From contig NZ_BPQJ01000031.1 in NCBI RefSeq assembly GCF_022179185.1, forward strand, positions 1 to 64,000: 64,000 nucleotides of DNA, written 5' to 3'. The stretch comes from Methylobacterium frigidaeris. GTDB taxonomy: Bacteria > Pseudomonadota > Alphaproteobacteria > Rhizobiales > Beijerinckiaceae. The translations under genes were made by a program, and so were the position numbers. The notes under the pieces were generated by a model, which saw nothing but the letters and a program-made list of their open reading frames with translations, had not been told where the DNA came from and searched no databases. This document shows, piece after piece, positions 27,145 through 35,818 of this stretch; position 1 is the stretch's first letter; each line of letters opens with the position of its first letter.

Positions 27145-27933
27145 ATGCAAGAGCCGGCACGCCTACCCGCCCAGATGCTGCCCGTGCGGGGCCGCCGCCT
27201 CGCCACCCTGGTGCGGCCCGGCGCCGGACCGCCGGTGGTCTGGCTCGGCGGCTTCCGGTCGGACATGCGCGCCACCAAGGCCGAGGCCCTGGATGCCTGG
27301 GCGGCGCGGGTTGGCCGGGCCTTCGTGCGCTTCGACTATACGGGTCACGGCGAATCGGAAGGGACCTTCGCCGATTGCACGATCTCGGACTGGCTCGCCG
27401 ACGCGCAGGACGTGATCGCCGCGCTGGCGCCGCAGCGGCCGGTCCTGGTCGGCTCCTCGATGGGCGGCTGGATCGCGCTGCTCGCCGCGGCCGAGGTCCG
27501 GCCCGCCGGCCTGGTCCTGATCGCCCCGGCGACGGACTTCACCGAAGCGCTGATGTGGGAGCAGTTCCCGGATGAGATCCGCCGGCAGGTGATGCAGGAC
27601 GGGGTGTGGCGGCGCGACTCGCAGTACTCGCCCGAGCCGACGCCGGTGACCCGCGCCCTGATCGAGGACGGGCGGCGCCACCTGATGCTCGGCGGACCGA
27701 TCGATCCGGGCTGCCCGGTGCACATCCTGCAGGGCATGGCCGACCCGGACGTGCCGTGGCCGCACGCGATGCGACTCGTCGAGCGGCTGCCGGAGGCCGG
27801 CGTGGTCCTCACCCTGATCAAGGAGGGCGATCACCGCCTATCCGGTCCCGCCGACCTCGACCGGCTGGTCTCGGCCGTCGAGGGCATCGCTCTGGGCGAG
27901 GGTGCGGCACGCGGAGCGACGACGGGGACGTGA
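27145..27933 (+). CDS. Alpha/beta hydrolase
   Basis: A 262-residue serine hydrolase. Nucleophile GSSMGGW, acid Asp in LQGMADPDVPW and His in EGDHRLSG form the triad; DYTGHGESEG is the conserved cap-side segment. The sequence resembles ABHD10/thioesterase-like bacterial hydrolases. The start MQEPARLPAQ is chosen because GGGG lies shortly upstream; longer in-frame starts run into GC-poor intergenic DNA. Divergent from the glycosyltransferase and convergent with the cupin gene. Substrate unknown. Confidence 0.82.
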   Translation: MQEPARLPAQMLPVRGRRLATLVRPGAGPPVVWLGGFRSDMRATKAEALDAWAARVGRAFVRFDYTGHGESEGTFADCTISDWLADAQDVIAALAPQRPVLVGSSMGGWIALLAAAEVRPAGLVLIAPATDFTEALMWEQFPDEIRRQVMQDGVWRRDSQYSPEPTPVTRALIEDGRRHLMLGGPIDPGCPVHILQGMADPDVPWPHAMRLVERLPEAGVVLTLIKEGDHRLSGPADLDRLVSAVEGIALGEGAARGATTGT

Positions 27934-27940
27934 CAGGCTC

Positions 27941-28378
27941 CTAAGCCATCACGTCCCCCTCCGCCGGCCGCAGCCCGTCGAGCTCCGGCAGCAGGACCAC
28001 GCTCTCCTGCTCGTTCGGGTCGGTGCGGGCGATCACCGCCGTGCAGGTCTCGGTCCGGCTGGCATTGTAGGGCAGGTGCGGCATTCCGGCCGGGATGTAG
28101 ACGAAGTCGCCGGCCCGGCTCCACAGGTGCTGCTCCAGCCGCTCGCCGTACCACATGCCGGCGACGCCTGAGAGCACGTGGAGCGCCGTCTCGTGCGCCT
28201 CGTGCAGGTGCGCCTTCGCGCGGGCTCCCGGCGGCAGGGTGACGAGCTGCATGTGCAGCCCCTTCGACCCCACGGATTCGGCCGAGACCGCCGGCGCGTA
28301 GGTGAGGGCCTGTTTGCCGACGTAATCGGGACCCGGGCGAACGACCCGGCATGGGATCTGGGGTGACGACAGGTCCAT
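27941..28378 (-). CDS. Cupin-domain protein
   Basis: A 145-residue single-cupin protein. The metal-site strand is AKAHLHEAHETALHVLSG (motif 1, two His and a Glu) and the second motif is GDFVYIPAGMPHLPYN. Such proteins bind a metal and are isomerases, dioxygenases or sensors; none can be specified here. Its stop is only seven bases from the stop of the convergent hydrolase. It lies 48 bases downstream of the FAD oxidoreductase on the same strand, so the two may be co-transcribed. Confidence 0.82.
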   Translation of the reverse strand: MDLSSPQIPCRVVRPGPDYVGKQALTYAPAVSAESVGSKGLHMQLVTLPPGARAKAHLHEAHETALHVLSGVAGMWYGERLEQHLWSRAGDFVYIPAGMPHLPYNASRTETCTAVIARTDPNEQESVVLLPELDGLRPAEGDVMA

Positions 28379-28426
28379 GGCGCGTCCTCCGCTGGAGCGG
28401 AGGAGCTTAGGCCAAGACGACGAGCT

Positions 28427-29755
28427 TTAGAAATCCGCCACCTTTCCCCAGGCCGCGGCCGCGAACCGGTCCGGATGGTAGGGACGCGGATCGACGATCG
28501 GCGCGGCGCCGGTCGCGAGATCGGCGACGAGGTGGCCGGCGCCCGGGCCGATGCCGAAGCCGTGGCCGGAAAAGCCCGCCGCCAGGATCAGACCCGGCAC
28601 GCCCGTGACCTCGCCGATCGCCGGGACGCCGTCGGGGGTCGAATCGATGTAGCCGGCCCAGGAGGCGGTGATCGCGGTGCCGCGCAGGGCCGGCAGCAAG
28701 TCGAGCGCCCGGCGATGCGTCTCGGCCACCAGCCGCGCGTCGGGCCGTGGGTCGAGGATGCGCATGCGCTCCATCGGGGTCTGCTCGTCGAGGCGCCAGC
28801 GCGACGCGGTCTCGTGGCCGCTGCGCCAGCCCTCGGTGCCGCCCGGCCGCAGGGCGCGCCAGCGCTTGGCGAACATCGGCACGAATTCTCGCGCGAACAG
28901 GATCTGCTGCGGCGTGGGATCGACGCTGGCCCACCCGCTGATCGCCAGCGTGTGGCCGCCGGTCTCGCCGCGGCGGGTCACCGAGATCTCGGCGGTGTGG
29001 AGCGCGTCCGGCAGGTCGGCGATGTGGGGGCCGACCGCCAGGATCGACGAGCGCACCGCCGATTGCGGGAAGCGGATGCCGAGCTGGCGGCAGAACGACG
29101 AGGCCCAGGCGCCGCCGGCCATCACCACGATGCGGGTGCGGATGGTGCCCTTCTCGGTCACCACGCCGCACACCCGGCCGCCCTCGAGCTCCAGGCCGCG
29201 AGCGGCGCAGGACTGATGCACGCTGCCGCCCGCCTTCATCACGCCGAGCGCCGCGACCGGCACCGCCCGGGAGGTGTCGGCGATGCCGTCGGCGGGCGAG
29301 AACACCCCGCCCTTCCAGCTGCGCCCGGTGGCGCTGCCGCGCGCCCGGGCCTCGCCCTCGCTCAGCATGTGGGTGACGACGCCCTCCGCCACCGCGAAGT
29401 CGCGCCACTTCGCCCAGCGGGCGATCTCGGCCTCGTCGTTGCTGAGGTAGAGCAGGCCGCAGCGGCGAAAGCCCGGATCCTCGCCGATCTCCGCCTTGAG
29501 GCGGTCCCACAGGTCGAGGCTCTTCGTCGCCATCGGCAATTCGCGGGCGTCGCGGTTCTGCTGCCGGCACCAGCCCCAGTTGCGGCTCGACTGCTCGGCG
29601 CCGACGCGGCCCTTCTCGACGAGAGCCACGCTGACGCCACGGCGCGCGAGGTAATAGGCCGCGAAGGTGCCGACCACGCCACCGCCGATCACCACGACGT
29701 CGACGGCAGCCGGCAGGTCCGGCGTGGTGTCGATATGGAGGAGAGGTGCTGGCAT
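28427..29755 (-). CDS. FAD-dependent oxidoreductase (DAO family)
   Basis: A 442-residue flavoprotein of the D-amino-acid/sarcosine oxidase type. The FAD-binding Rossmann motif VIGGGVVGTFAAYYLA starts about residue 22, followed by the RRGVSVALVEKGRVG segment; a C-terminal ATAGFSGHGFGIGPGAGHL-type glycine motif (in AAGFSGHGFGIGPGAG) completes the FAD site. It oxidises an amine or amino acid; the substrate is not readable. Divergent from ureD across 200 bases. Confidence 0.88.
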   Translation of the reverse strand: MPAPLLHIDTTPDLPAAVDVVVIGGGVVGTFAAYYLARRGVSVALVEKGRVGAEQSSRNWGWCRQQNRDARELPMATKSLDLWDRLKAEIGEDPGFRRCGLLYLSNDEAEIARWAKWRDFAVAEGVVTHMLSEGEARARGSATGRSWKGGVFSPADGIADTSRAVPVAALGVMKAGGSVHQSCAARGLELEGGRVCGVVTEKGTIRTRIVVMAGGAWASSFCRQLGIRFPQSAVRSSILAVGPHIADLPDALHTAEISVTRRGETGGHTLAISGWASVDPTPQQILFAREFVPMFAKRWRALRPGGTEGWRSGHETASRWRLDEQTPMERMRILDPRPDARLVAETHRRALDLLPALRGTAITASWAGYIDSTPDGVPAIGEVTGVPGLILAAGFSGHGFGIGPGAGHLVADLATGAAPIVDPRPYHPDRFAAAAWGKVADF

Positions 29756-29955
29756 CGAGGGCTCCCGTTGATCGGGAGACCGTAGCAGGGGCGCCCGCGC
29801 GTGGGCGCCGGAGAGCCCGGGCTTCGCAGCAGATTCTGCCGTGCGTTCGGCGGCTCTCCGGCATGATCCGATGCCGAGAGGGGCTTGCCTGCCGGGCCGT
29901 CGGCGCGGTCTAAGCGTGACCGAGAGGGCCGTCCGCGCCCGCCTGCGGGCTCACG

Positions 29956-30816
29956 ATGCAAGCTTCCCCTGGTCCCGACGCCCTCCGCCGCCAGCGCTCG
30001 ATCGGGCACGTCGCGCTCGCGGTGGCGCGGATGCCGGGCGGCGCCACGCGGATCACCGATCTCGCCGAATCCGGCCCCTTGCGCCTGCGTCTGCCCCGCC
30101 CGGAACATGGCCCGCGGGCTGGGCCGATGGAGGCGGTGCTGCTCAACACCGCCGGCGGCATCGCCTGCGGCGACCGGTTCACGATCGAGGCGGGGCTGGC
30201 GGACCGAGCCGATCTCGTGCTGACCACCACGGCAGCGGAGAAGATCTACCGCTCGGACGGGCCGGTGACGCGGCTCGACGTGGCGCTGACCCTCGGGGCC
30301 GAGGCCGCCCTGGCCTGGCTGCCCCAGGAGACGATCCTGTTCGACGGCGCGCGCCTCGCCCGCGGTTTCTCCGCCGAGATGGCGATCGACGCGCGGCTCA
30401 CCCTGTTCGAGGCCCTGGTGTTCGGACGCGCCGCGAAGGGCGAGGTGATGCGGGACGGCCTGCTCGCCGATTCCTGGCGCATCCGCCGCGCCGGGCGCCT
30501 CGCTTACGCCGACACGTTCCGCCTCGACGGGGACATCGCCGACAGGCTTGCCCGCAAGGCGGTGGCGGGTGGTGCCCGCGCGATGGCGACGCTGCTCCAC
30601 CTCGCCCCCGACGCCGAGAGCCGCCTGGACCAGGCCCGCGACCTGATCGCGGCGTCGGGCTGCGACGCCGTCTCGGTCGAGGCCGGGGCCAGCGCCTGGA
30701 ACGGCATGCTGGTTCTGCGCCTGCTCGGGGCGGAGATCGGGCCGTTGCGCCTCGTCGCCGCGCGGATCCTCGAAGGGTTCCGCGGCCGCCCCCTGCCGCG
30801 GGTGTGGCAGACGTGA
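29956..30816 (+). CDS. ureD: Urease accessory protein UreD
   Basis: A 286-residue urease chaperone (UreD/UreH) that binds apo-urease and helps deliver nickel. The hallmark segment VLLNTAGGIACGDRF (about 61-75) and the TTAAEKIYRS motif are present. First gene of the urease cluster, 120 bases before ureAB. No signal peptide. Length is typical. Confidence 0.93.
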   Translation: MQASPGPDALRRQRSIGHVALAVARMPGGATRITDLAESGPLRLRLPRPEHGPRAGPMEAVLLNTAGGIACGDRFTIEAGLADRADLVLTTTAAEKIYRSDGPVTRLDVALTLGAEAALAWLPQETILFDGARLARGFSAEMAIDARLTLFEALVFGRAAKGEVMRDGLLADSWRIRRAGRLAYADTFRLDGDIADRLARKAVAGGARAMATLLHLAPDAESRLDQARDLIAASGCDAVSVEAGASAWNGMLVLRLLGAEIGPLRLVAARILEGFRGRPLPRVWQT

Positions 30817-30936
30817 GCGCGCGGCTCGGTTCTTGCTCCTCGGTTCCTGCTCCCGGACCCTGCACGAGTCTCGGCCTTGCCTCGTGCCCAAGCCTCGGAG
30901 AAGGATGGAGGCAACGCTGACCCAGAGGATTCTCCC

Positions 30937-31557
30937 GTGCTGCTGACACCCCGCGAGAAGGACAAGCTCCTCGTCGCCATGGCGGCGATGGTGGCCCGCA
31001 ACCGCCTGTCCCGGGGCGTGAAGCTCAACCACCCGGAGGCGGTGGCGCTGATCACCGACTTCGTGGTCGAGGGCGCCCGCGACGGCCGCACCGTGGCCGA
31101 GCTGATGCGTCTAGGCGCCCAGGTCCTCACCGCCGACCAGGTGATGGAGGGGGTGCCGGAGATGATCCACGACATCCAGGTCGAGGCGACCTTCCCGGAC
31201 GGCACCAAGCTCGTCACCGTCCACCACCCGATCCGCGGCACCCCCGCCGCCGACGTGCCGGGCGCGGTGACGACCCCGGACGGCGAGATCGTGTTCAACG
31301 AGGGATCGCCCCGCACGGTGATCGAGGTCGCCAATACCGGCGACCGGCCGATCCAGGTCGGCTCGCACTACCATTTCTTCGAGGTGAACCCGGCGCTCCG
31401 CTTCGACCGCGACAAGGCCCGCGGCCAGCGCCTCGACATCGCGCCGGGCACGGCGGTGCGCTTCGAGCCGGGCTCGACCCGGGAGGTGGTGCTGATCCCG
31501 ATGGGCGGCGGGCGCGCGGTGTACGGGTTCCGGGGTGATGTGATGGGCACCCTCTGA
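30937..31557 (+). CDS. ureAB: Urease gamma/beta fusion subunit
   Basis: A 206-residue fusion. The gamma part (about 1-100) contains LTPREKDKLLVAMAAMVARN and GAQVLTADQVMEGVPEMIHD; the beta part follows with GEIVFNEGSPRTVIEVANTG, VGSHYHFFEVNPALRFDR and a C-terminal GGGRAVYGFRGDV. Separate ureA and ureB genes are the rule; such a fusion occurs in Helicobacter and some alphaproteobacteria. Start is GTG 30937 with AGAGGA nine bases before it; the upstream open frame is not urease-like. The next gene is not ureC but an inserted toxin-antitoxin pair. Confidence 0.93.
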   Translation: MLLTPREKDKLLVAMAAMVARNRLSRGVKLNHPEAVALITDFVVEGARDGRTVAELMRLGAQVLTADQVMEGVPEMIHDIQVEATFPDGTKLVTVHHPIRGTPAADVPGAVTTPDGEIVFNEGSPRTVIEVANTGDRPIQVGSHYHFFEVNPALRFDRDKARGQRLDIAPGTAVRFEPGSTREVVLIPMGGGRAVYGFRGDVMGTL

Positions 31558-31646
31558 AACATTTCGTGCTGGCGATCGGCCCGGGCACCGACCACGTTCC
31601 ATACAAGGCGTTCGCTGAGCGCGCGGCAGATCTAGCGGGAGGCATC

Positions 31647-31916
31647 ATGCGGCACTTCGCACTCACGCTCACGCCGGAAGGGTACGTCGCCCTCTCGGCA
31701 GAGGCCCGCGACGCCCTCGGCGTCGCGCCGGGTGAACGGTTGACTCTTGTTGTGGACGATGCCGGGCGCGCGACCCTCGAGAAGCCCGATGCCTTGTTCA
31801 GCCTGAGGAGCATCGCTCGCCGCGCCCGGGCCCGCGCCCGGCCGCCCGCGCCCAGCGACGATCCGATCGGCGATTATCTTCTGGCCGAGGACGAGCGCAC
31901 GAAGTCCGGCCGATGA
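31647..31916 (+). CDS. AbrB/SpoVT-type antitoxin
   Basis: An 89-residue protein. The N half ALTLTPEGYVALSAEARDAL plus GVAPGERLTLVVDDAG forms a swapped-hairpin AbrB DNA-binding domain. The C half (about 50-89) is Arg/Pro-rich and would bind the toxin. By analogy with VapB-type systems it should neutralise the PIN toxin and repress the pair. The start at MRHFALTL has GGGAGG just upstream. Its stop overlaps the toxin start in ATGA. It lies 89 bases after ureAB. Confidence 0.82.
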   Translation: MRHFALTLTPEGYVALSAEARDALGVAPGERLTLVVDDAGRATLEKPDALFSLRSIARRARARARPPAPSDDPIGDYLLAEDERTKSGR

Positions 31917-32314
31917 TCGGAATCGATACGAACGTCTTGCTTCGTTACGCGCTCGACGATGATGCCAGGCAGTCGCCGCGAGCGGCAGCCCTCTTGGAGA
32001 GCGACGATCGGTTGAGCGAACCAGCTTTCGTCAACCTCGTCGTCCTGCTCGAATTCGTTTGGACAGTCTTGCGCCAAGATGGCTTTGAAAAAGACGACGC
32101 CATCGCGATGCTCGATAAACTGCTCGCATCACGCCGGATCATCTTTGCCGATAGGTCCGCCGTCGCGGCGGCGGTGGAGACGTGGCGCACCGGCAAGGCG
32201 GGCTTCCAGGATTACCTGATCGGCTGCCTTAACCGAGAGCGCGGCCTGCGCACGACCTTCACCTTCGACGTCGCAGCAGCGAAGCACCCGACCTTCTCGC
32301 CCATGCCCGCCTGA
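31913..32314 (+). CDS. PIN-domain ribonuclease toxin (VapC-like)
   Basis: A 133-residue PIN nuclease. The acidic active site is complete: Asp5 (IGIDTNVLLR), Glu47 (VVLLEFVW), Asp100 (GFQDYLIG) and Asp119 (FTFDVAAAKHP). VapC-type toxins cut tRNA or rRNA in a Mg-dependent way. It overlaps the antitoxin by four bases and ends 16 bases before ureC, so it is inside the urease operon. The DNA is visibly less GC-rich than the urease genes, which fits later acquisition. Confidence 0.88.
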   Translation: MIGIDTNVLLRYALDDDARQSPRAAALLESDDRLSEPAFVNLVVLLEFVWTVLRQDGFEKDDAIAMLDKLLASRRIIFADRSAVAAAVETWRTGKAGFQDYLIGCLNRERGLRTTFTFDVAAAKHPTFSPMPA

Positions 32315-32330
32315 CCGGACCACGCCAACC

Positions 32331-34058
32331 ATGTCCAACACCCCCAAACCCGCCAGCCTCCCCCGCGCCGCCTACGCGGCGATGTTCGGGCCGACCAAGG
32401 GCGACCGCATCCGCCTCGCCGACACCTCTCTCGTCATCGAGGTCGAGCAGGACCACACCCGCTACGGCGAGGAGGTGAAGTTCGGCGGCGGCAAGGTGAT
32501 CCGCGACGGGATGGGGCAGAGCCAGGCCAGCAATGCCGGCAGCGCCGTCGACACCGTCATCACCAATGCGGTCGTCCTCGACCATTGGGGCATCGTGAAG
32601 TGCGACGTCGGCCTGAAGGGCGGGCGCATCGCGGCCCTCGGCAAGGCCGGCAACCCGGACATCCAGGACGGCGTCACCATCGTGGTCGGGCCGGGCACAG
32701 AGGTGATCGCGGGCGAGGGCAAGATCCTCACCGCCGGCGGGTTCGACAGTCACATCCACTTCATCTGCCCGCAGCAGATCGACGAGGCGCTGAATTCGGG
32801 CGTCACCACCATGCTCGGCGGCGGGACCGGGCCGGCCCACGGCACCTTCGCCACCACCTGCACCCCCGGGCCCTGGCACATCGCCCGGATGATCGAGGCG
32901 GCGGACGCCTTCCCGATGAACCTCGCCTTCGCCGGCAAGGGCAACGCCTCGAAGCCCGACAGCCTGGAGGAGATGATCCGCGCCGGCGCCTGCGCCCTCA
33001 AGCTGCACGAGGATTGGGGCACGACGCCCGCGGCGATCGATTGCTGCCTGTCGGTGGCCGACGCCCACGACATCCAGGTGATGATCCACACCGACACGCT
33101 CAACGAATCGGGCTTCGTCGAGGACACGATCGCGGCGTTCAAGGGCCGCACCATCCACGCCTTCCACACCGAAGGCGCCGGCGGCGGCCACGCGCCGGAC
33201 ATCATCAAGGTGGCCGGGCTGTCAAACGTGCTGCCCTCCTCCACCAACCCGACGCGGCCCTTCACCCGCAACACCATCGACGAGCATCTCGACATGCTGA
33301 TGGTGTGCCACCACCTCGACCCGTCGATTCCGGAAGACCTCGCCTTCGCCGAGAGCCGGATCCGCAAGGAGACGATCGCCGCCGAGGACATCCTGCACGA
33401 TATCGGTGCGCTCTCGATGATGTCGTCGGACAGCCAGGCGATGGGCCGGGTCGGCGAGGTCATCATCCGCACCTGGCAGACCGCCGACAAGATGAAGCGT
33501 CAGCGCGGCGCCCTGCCGGGCGACGCGACGGGCAACGACAATGCCCGGGCCAAGCGCTACGTCGCCAAGTACACGATCAACCCGGCCATCGCCCACGGCA
33601 TCTCGCGCCATATCGGCTCGGTCGAGCCCGGCAAACTCGCCGATCTGGTGCTGTGGTCGCCGGCCTTCTTCGGGGTGAAGCCGGACCTCGTCGTCAAGGG
33701 CGGTGCCATCGCGGCGGCCCCCATGGGCGATCCCAACGCCTCGATCCCGACGCCGCAGCCGGTGCATTACCGCCCGATGTTCGGCGCCTTCGGCCGCGTG
33801 CCGGCGACGACCGCGCTCACCTTCGTGTCGAAGGCCGCGATCGAGGCGGGACTTCGCGAGCAGCTCGGGGTGATGAAGGAGCTGGTCGCGGTCGAGAACG
33901 TGCGCGGCGGAATCTCGAAGAAGAGCATGATCCACAACGACGCCACGCCGGTGATCGAGGTCGACCCCGAGACCTACGACGTGCGCGCCGACGGCGAATT
34001 GCTGGTCTGCGAGCCCGCCGAGGTGCTGCCGATGGCGCAGCGCTACTTCCTGTTCTGA
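32331..34058 (+). CDS. ureC: Urease catalytic alpha subunit
   Basis: A 575-residue nickel amidohydrolase that splits urea to ammonia and carbamate. Nickel-ligand and active-site segments are intact: the first HxH in GGFDSHIHFICPQ (about 141-143), the carbamylated-lysine motif CALKLHEDWG (Lys about 224), the flap LMVCHHLDPSIPEDLAFAES with its Cys and His, and the DSQAMGR segment. Length is typical. It is preceded by the PIN gene and followed by a DUF29 gene. Confidence 0.97.
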   Translation: MSNTPKPASLPRAAYAAMFGPTKGDRIRLADTSLVIEVEQDHTRYGEEVKFGGGKVIRDGMGQSQASNAGSAVDTVITNAVVLDHWGIVKCDVGLKGGRIAALGKAGNPDIQDGVTIVVGPGTEVIAGEGKILTAGGFDSHIHFICPQQIDEALNSGVTTMLGGGTGPAHGTFATTCTPGPWHIARMIEAADAFPMNLAFAGKGNASKPDSLEEMIRAGACALKLHEDWGTTPAAIDCCLSVADAHDIQVMIHTDTLNESGFVEDTIAAFKGRTIHAFHTEGAGGGHAPDIIKVAGLSNVLPSSTNPTRPFTRNTIDEHLDMLMVCHHLDPSIPEDLAFAESRIRKETIAAEDILHDIGALSMMSSDSQAMGRVGEVIIRTWQTADKMKRQRGALPGDATGNDNARAKRYVAKYTINPAIAHGISRHIGSVEPGKLADLVLWSPAFFGVKPDLVVKGGAIAAAPMGDPNASIPTPQPVHYRPMFGAFGRVPATTALTFVSKAAIEAGLREQLGVMKELVAVENVRGGISKKSMIHNDATPVIEVDPETYDVRADGELLVCEPAEVLPMAQRYFLF

Positions 34059-34100
34059 GTGATGCCCTTTGGGGTATCCTGGGGGCAGGAGGGCTCGACC

Positions 34101-34469
34101 ATGCCCAAGCTCGCCGAGCGGGCGCCGGATGCCGGCGTCTCGCCCGAGACCGACTACTTCCTCTGGACGCAGGAGCAAGCGGCTCTGATCCGGGCCGGCC
34201 GTTGGGCCGCGCTCGATCGCGAGGCCCTGGCGGAGGAGATCGCCGGTTTGGGCGGATCGCAGAAATCCGAGATCCGCTCTCGCCTGACCGTCCTCCTGCA
34301 TCACCTGCTGAAATGGGAGTTCAAGCTCCAGCAGCGGAGATACGGGTGGCGGGCGACGATCGTCGAGCAGCGCGTGAGTCTGGACGACGTCGTGACGATG
34401 AGCCCGAGCCTGCGCGCGAGCGGTTCTATCCGGGTCCGGAGGAGCCGGATGTCGTCTGATTATCTTTAG
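34101..34469 (+). CDS. DUF29 family protein, C terminus apparently lost
   Basis: A 122-residue protein. TDYFLWTQEQAALIRAGRW, LAEEIAGLGGSQKSEIRSRL and the core HHLLKWEFKLQQRRYGWRAT match DUF29, a family of unknown function common in cyanobacteria and alphaproteobacteria. The family usually continues some 20 residues past the SPSLRA segment; here the frame turns to an unrelated SGSIRVRRSRMSSDYL end. The plus-one frame reads ERFYPGPEEPDVV then stops, so a frameshift or deletion at the 3' end is possible. It sits between ureC and ureE, 42 and 18 bases away. Confidence 0.7.
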   Translation: MPKLAERAPDAGVSPETDYFLWTQEQAALIRAGRWAALDREALAEEIAGLGGSQKSEIRSRLTVLLHHLLKWEFKLQQRRYGWRATIVEQRVSLDDVVTMSPSLRASGSIRVRRSRMSSDYL

Positions 34470-34487
34470 ATTGGAATCACACCGCCC

Positions 34488-35024
34488 ATGATCCGCGCCA
34501 CCCGCGTCATCCGCCGCGACGCCCTCGGCTCCGGCGAGATCGTCGACCGCATCGTGCTCGATTCCGGCGACCGGCACCGCCGCCGCATGGCGATGCGGGG
34601 CGTCGGCGGCCTCGCCTTCCTGCTCGACCTGCCCGAGCCCGCTTTGCTCGACGACGGCGACGCGCTCAGGCTCGAGGATGGCCGCCTGGTCTGGGTCGAG
34701 GCGGCGCCCGAGCGGCTGCTCGAGATCCGCGCTCCCACCGACCACGCCCTCAAGCGGCTGATCTGGCACATCGGCAACCGGCACATCCCGGCCGAGATCG
34801 GCGCGGACGCGCTCTGGATCGCCCACGACCACGTGCTCGCCGCGATGGTCGAGGGCCTGGGCGGCACCGCGACGCCGGTGGAGCGGCCGTTCCGGCCGGA
34901 GGGCGGAGCCTATGCGGGCGGGCACGCGCACGATCACGGGCACGATCATGCGGCGGGGAAAGGGCATGGCGGGCACGGGCATCACCACCATCACGGCCAC
35001 CCGCACGACCACTCCCATGGCTGA
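34488..35024 (+). CDS. ureE: Urease nickel metallochaperone UreE
   Basis: A 178-residue nickel carrier. The peptide-binding N domain and the C-terminal metal domain are present (ALKRLIWHIGNRHIPAEIGA with the dimer His). The last 35 residues are about 40% His (GHAHDHGHDHAAGKGHGG, then GHGHHHHHGHPHDHSHG), as in strong nickel-storing UreE variants. Its last eight bases overlap the start of ureF. Confidence 0.94.
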   Translation: MIRATRVIRRDALGSGEIVDRIVLDSGDRHRRRMAMRGVGGLAFLLDLPEPALLDDGDALRLEDGRLVWVEAAPERLLEIRAPTDHALKRLIWHIGNRHIPAEIGADALWIAHDHVLAAMVEGLGGTATPVERPFRPEGGAYAGGHAHDHGHDHAAGKGHGGHGHHHHHGHPHDHSHG

Positions 35025-35703
35025 GCGGGTCCCGGACGCCCTGGTGCTGCTCGCCTGGCTCTCCCCCGGCTACCCGGTGGGGGCCTACGCCTACTCGCAC
35101 GGGCTCGAATGGGCGGTGGAGGCCGGGGACGTGCGCGACGAGGCGTCCCTGCGCGACTGGCTCGCCGACGTCCTGGAGCACGGCGCCGGCCGCAGCGACG
35201 CGATCCTGGCCGCCCACGCGCATGCCGCTGCGGCGGCGGGCGACGCGGACGCGTTGGTCGCCGTGAACGACCTTGCCCTGGCTCTCAGCCCGTCGCGGGA
35301 ATTGCACCTCGAGACCAGCCAGCAGGGCCGCTCGTTCCTCGACGCGACCCGCGCCGCCTGGGACGTGCCACACCTCGCGGAACTCGGGCCCCATCTCGAC
35401 GGGCCGGTGGCCTACCCGGTCGCGGTCGGCGCCGCGTCGGGCGCCCACGGGCTCGATCGCGGCACGGTGCTGGCGGCCTATCTCGCGGCCTTCCTGCAGA
35501 ACCTCGTCTCGGCGAGCTTGCGCCTCGCCCCCGTCGGTCAGACCGCCGGTACGCGGGTGGTGGCTGCGCTGATGCCCCGGGCCGCGGCCCTGGCGCGAGC
35601 CGTGCAAGGGGCGCCGCTCGACGAGGCCGGGACCGGGACCGTGCGGCTCGATCTCGGCTCTTTCCGGCACGAGACGCAGTATACGCGGATCTTCCGGTCG
35701 TAA
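35017..35703 (+). CDS. ureF: Urease accessory protein UreF
   Basis: A 228-residue all-helical protein that works with UreD and UreG as the activation scaffold. The signature LSPGYPVGAYAYSHGLEWAV (about 15-34) and the ETSQQGRSFLDATRAAW segment are present. It starts inside ureE (ATG 35017). It is the last gene of the cluster: an intergenic gap and an amidase on the other strand follow, and the GTPase UreG is not present anywhere in the window. Confidence 0.93.
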   Translation: MAERVPDALVLLAWLSPGYPVGAYAYSHGLEWAVEAGDVRDEASLRDWLADVLEHGAGRSDAILAAHAHAAAAAGDADALVAVNDLALALSPSRELHLETSQQGRSFLDATRAAWDVPHLAELGPHLDGPVAYPVAVGAASGAHGLDRGTVLAAYLAAFLQNLVSASLRLAPVGQTAGTRVVAALMPRAAALARAVQGAPLDEAGTGTVRLDLGSFRHETQYTRIFRS

Positions 35704-35818
35704 CTGTTTGTCGGAGCCCGGTGACGGGCTCTCTGCGTCGAACCGTCGAACCGTCGATCGCACGATCGTGGCGTCAACGGAAAGATGTCTCGGGAAGGGT
35801 CGCGGTGCTGGACCGCGA

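Noticed and set aside
33222..35018. A 598-codon open frame antisense to ureC-ureE
   Set aside because: Urease motifs are all on the plus strand; the antisense frame is compositional.
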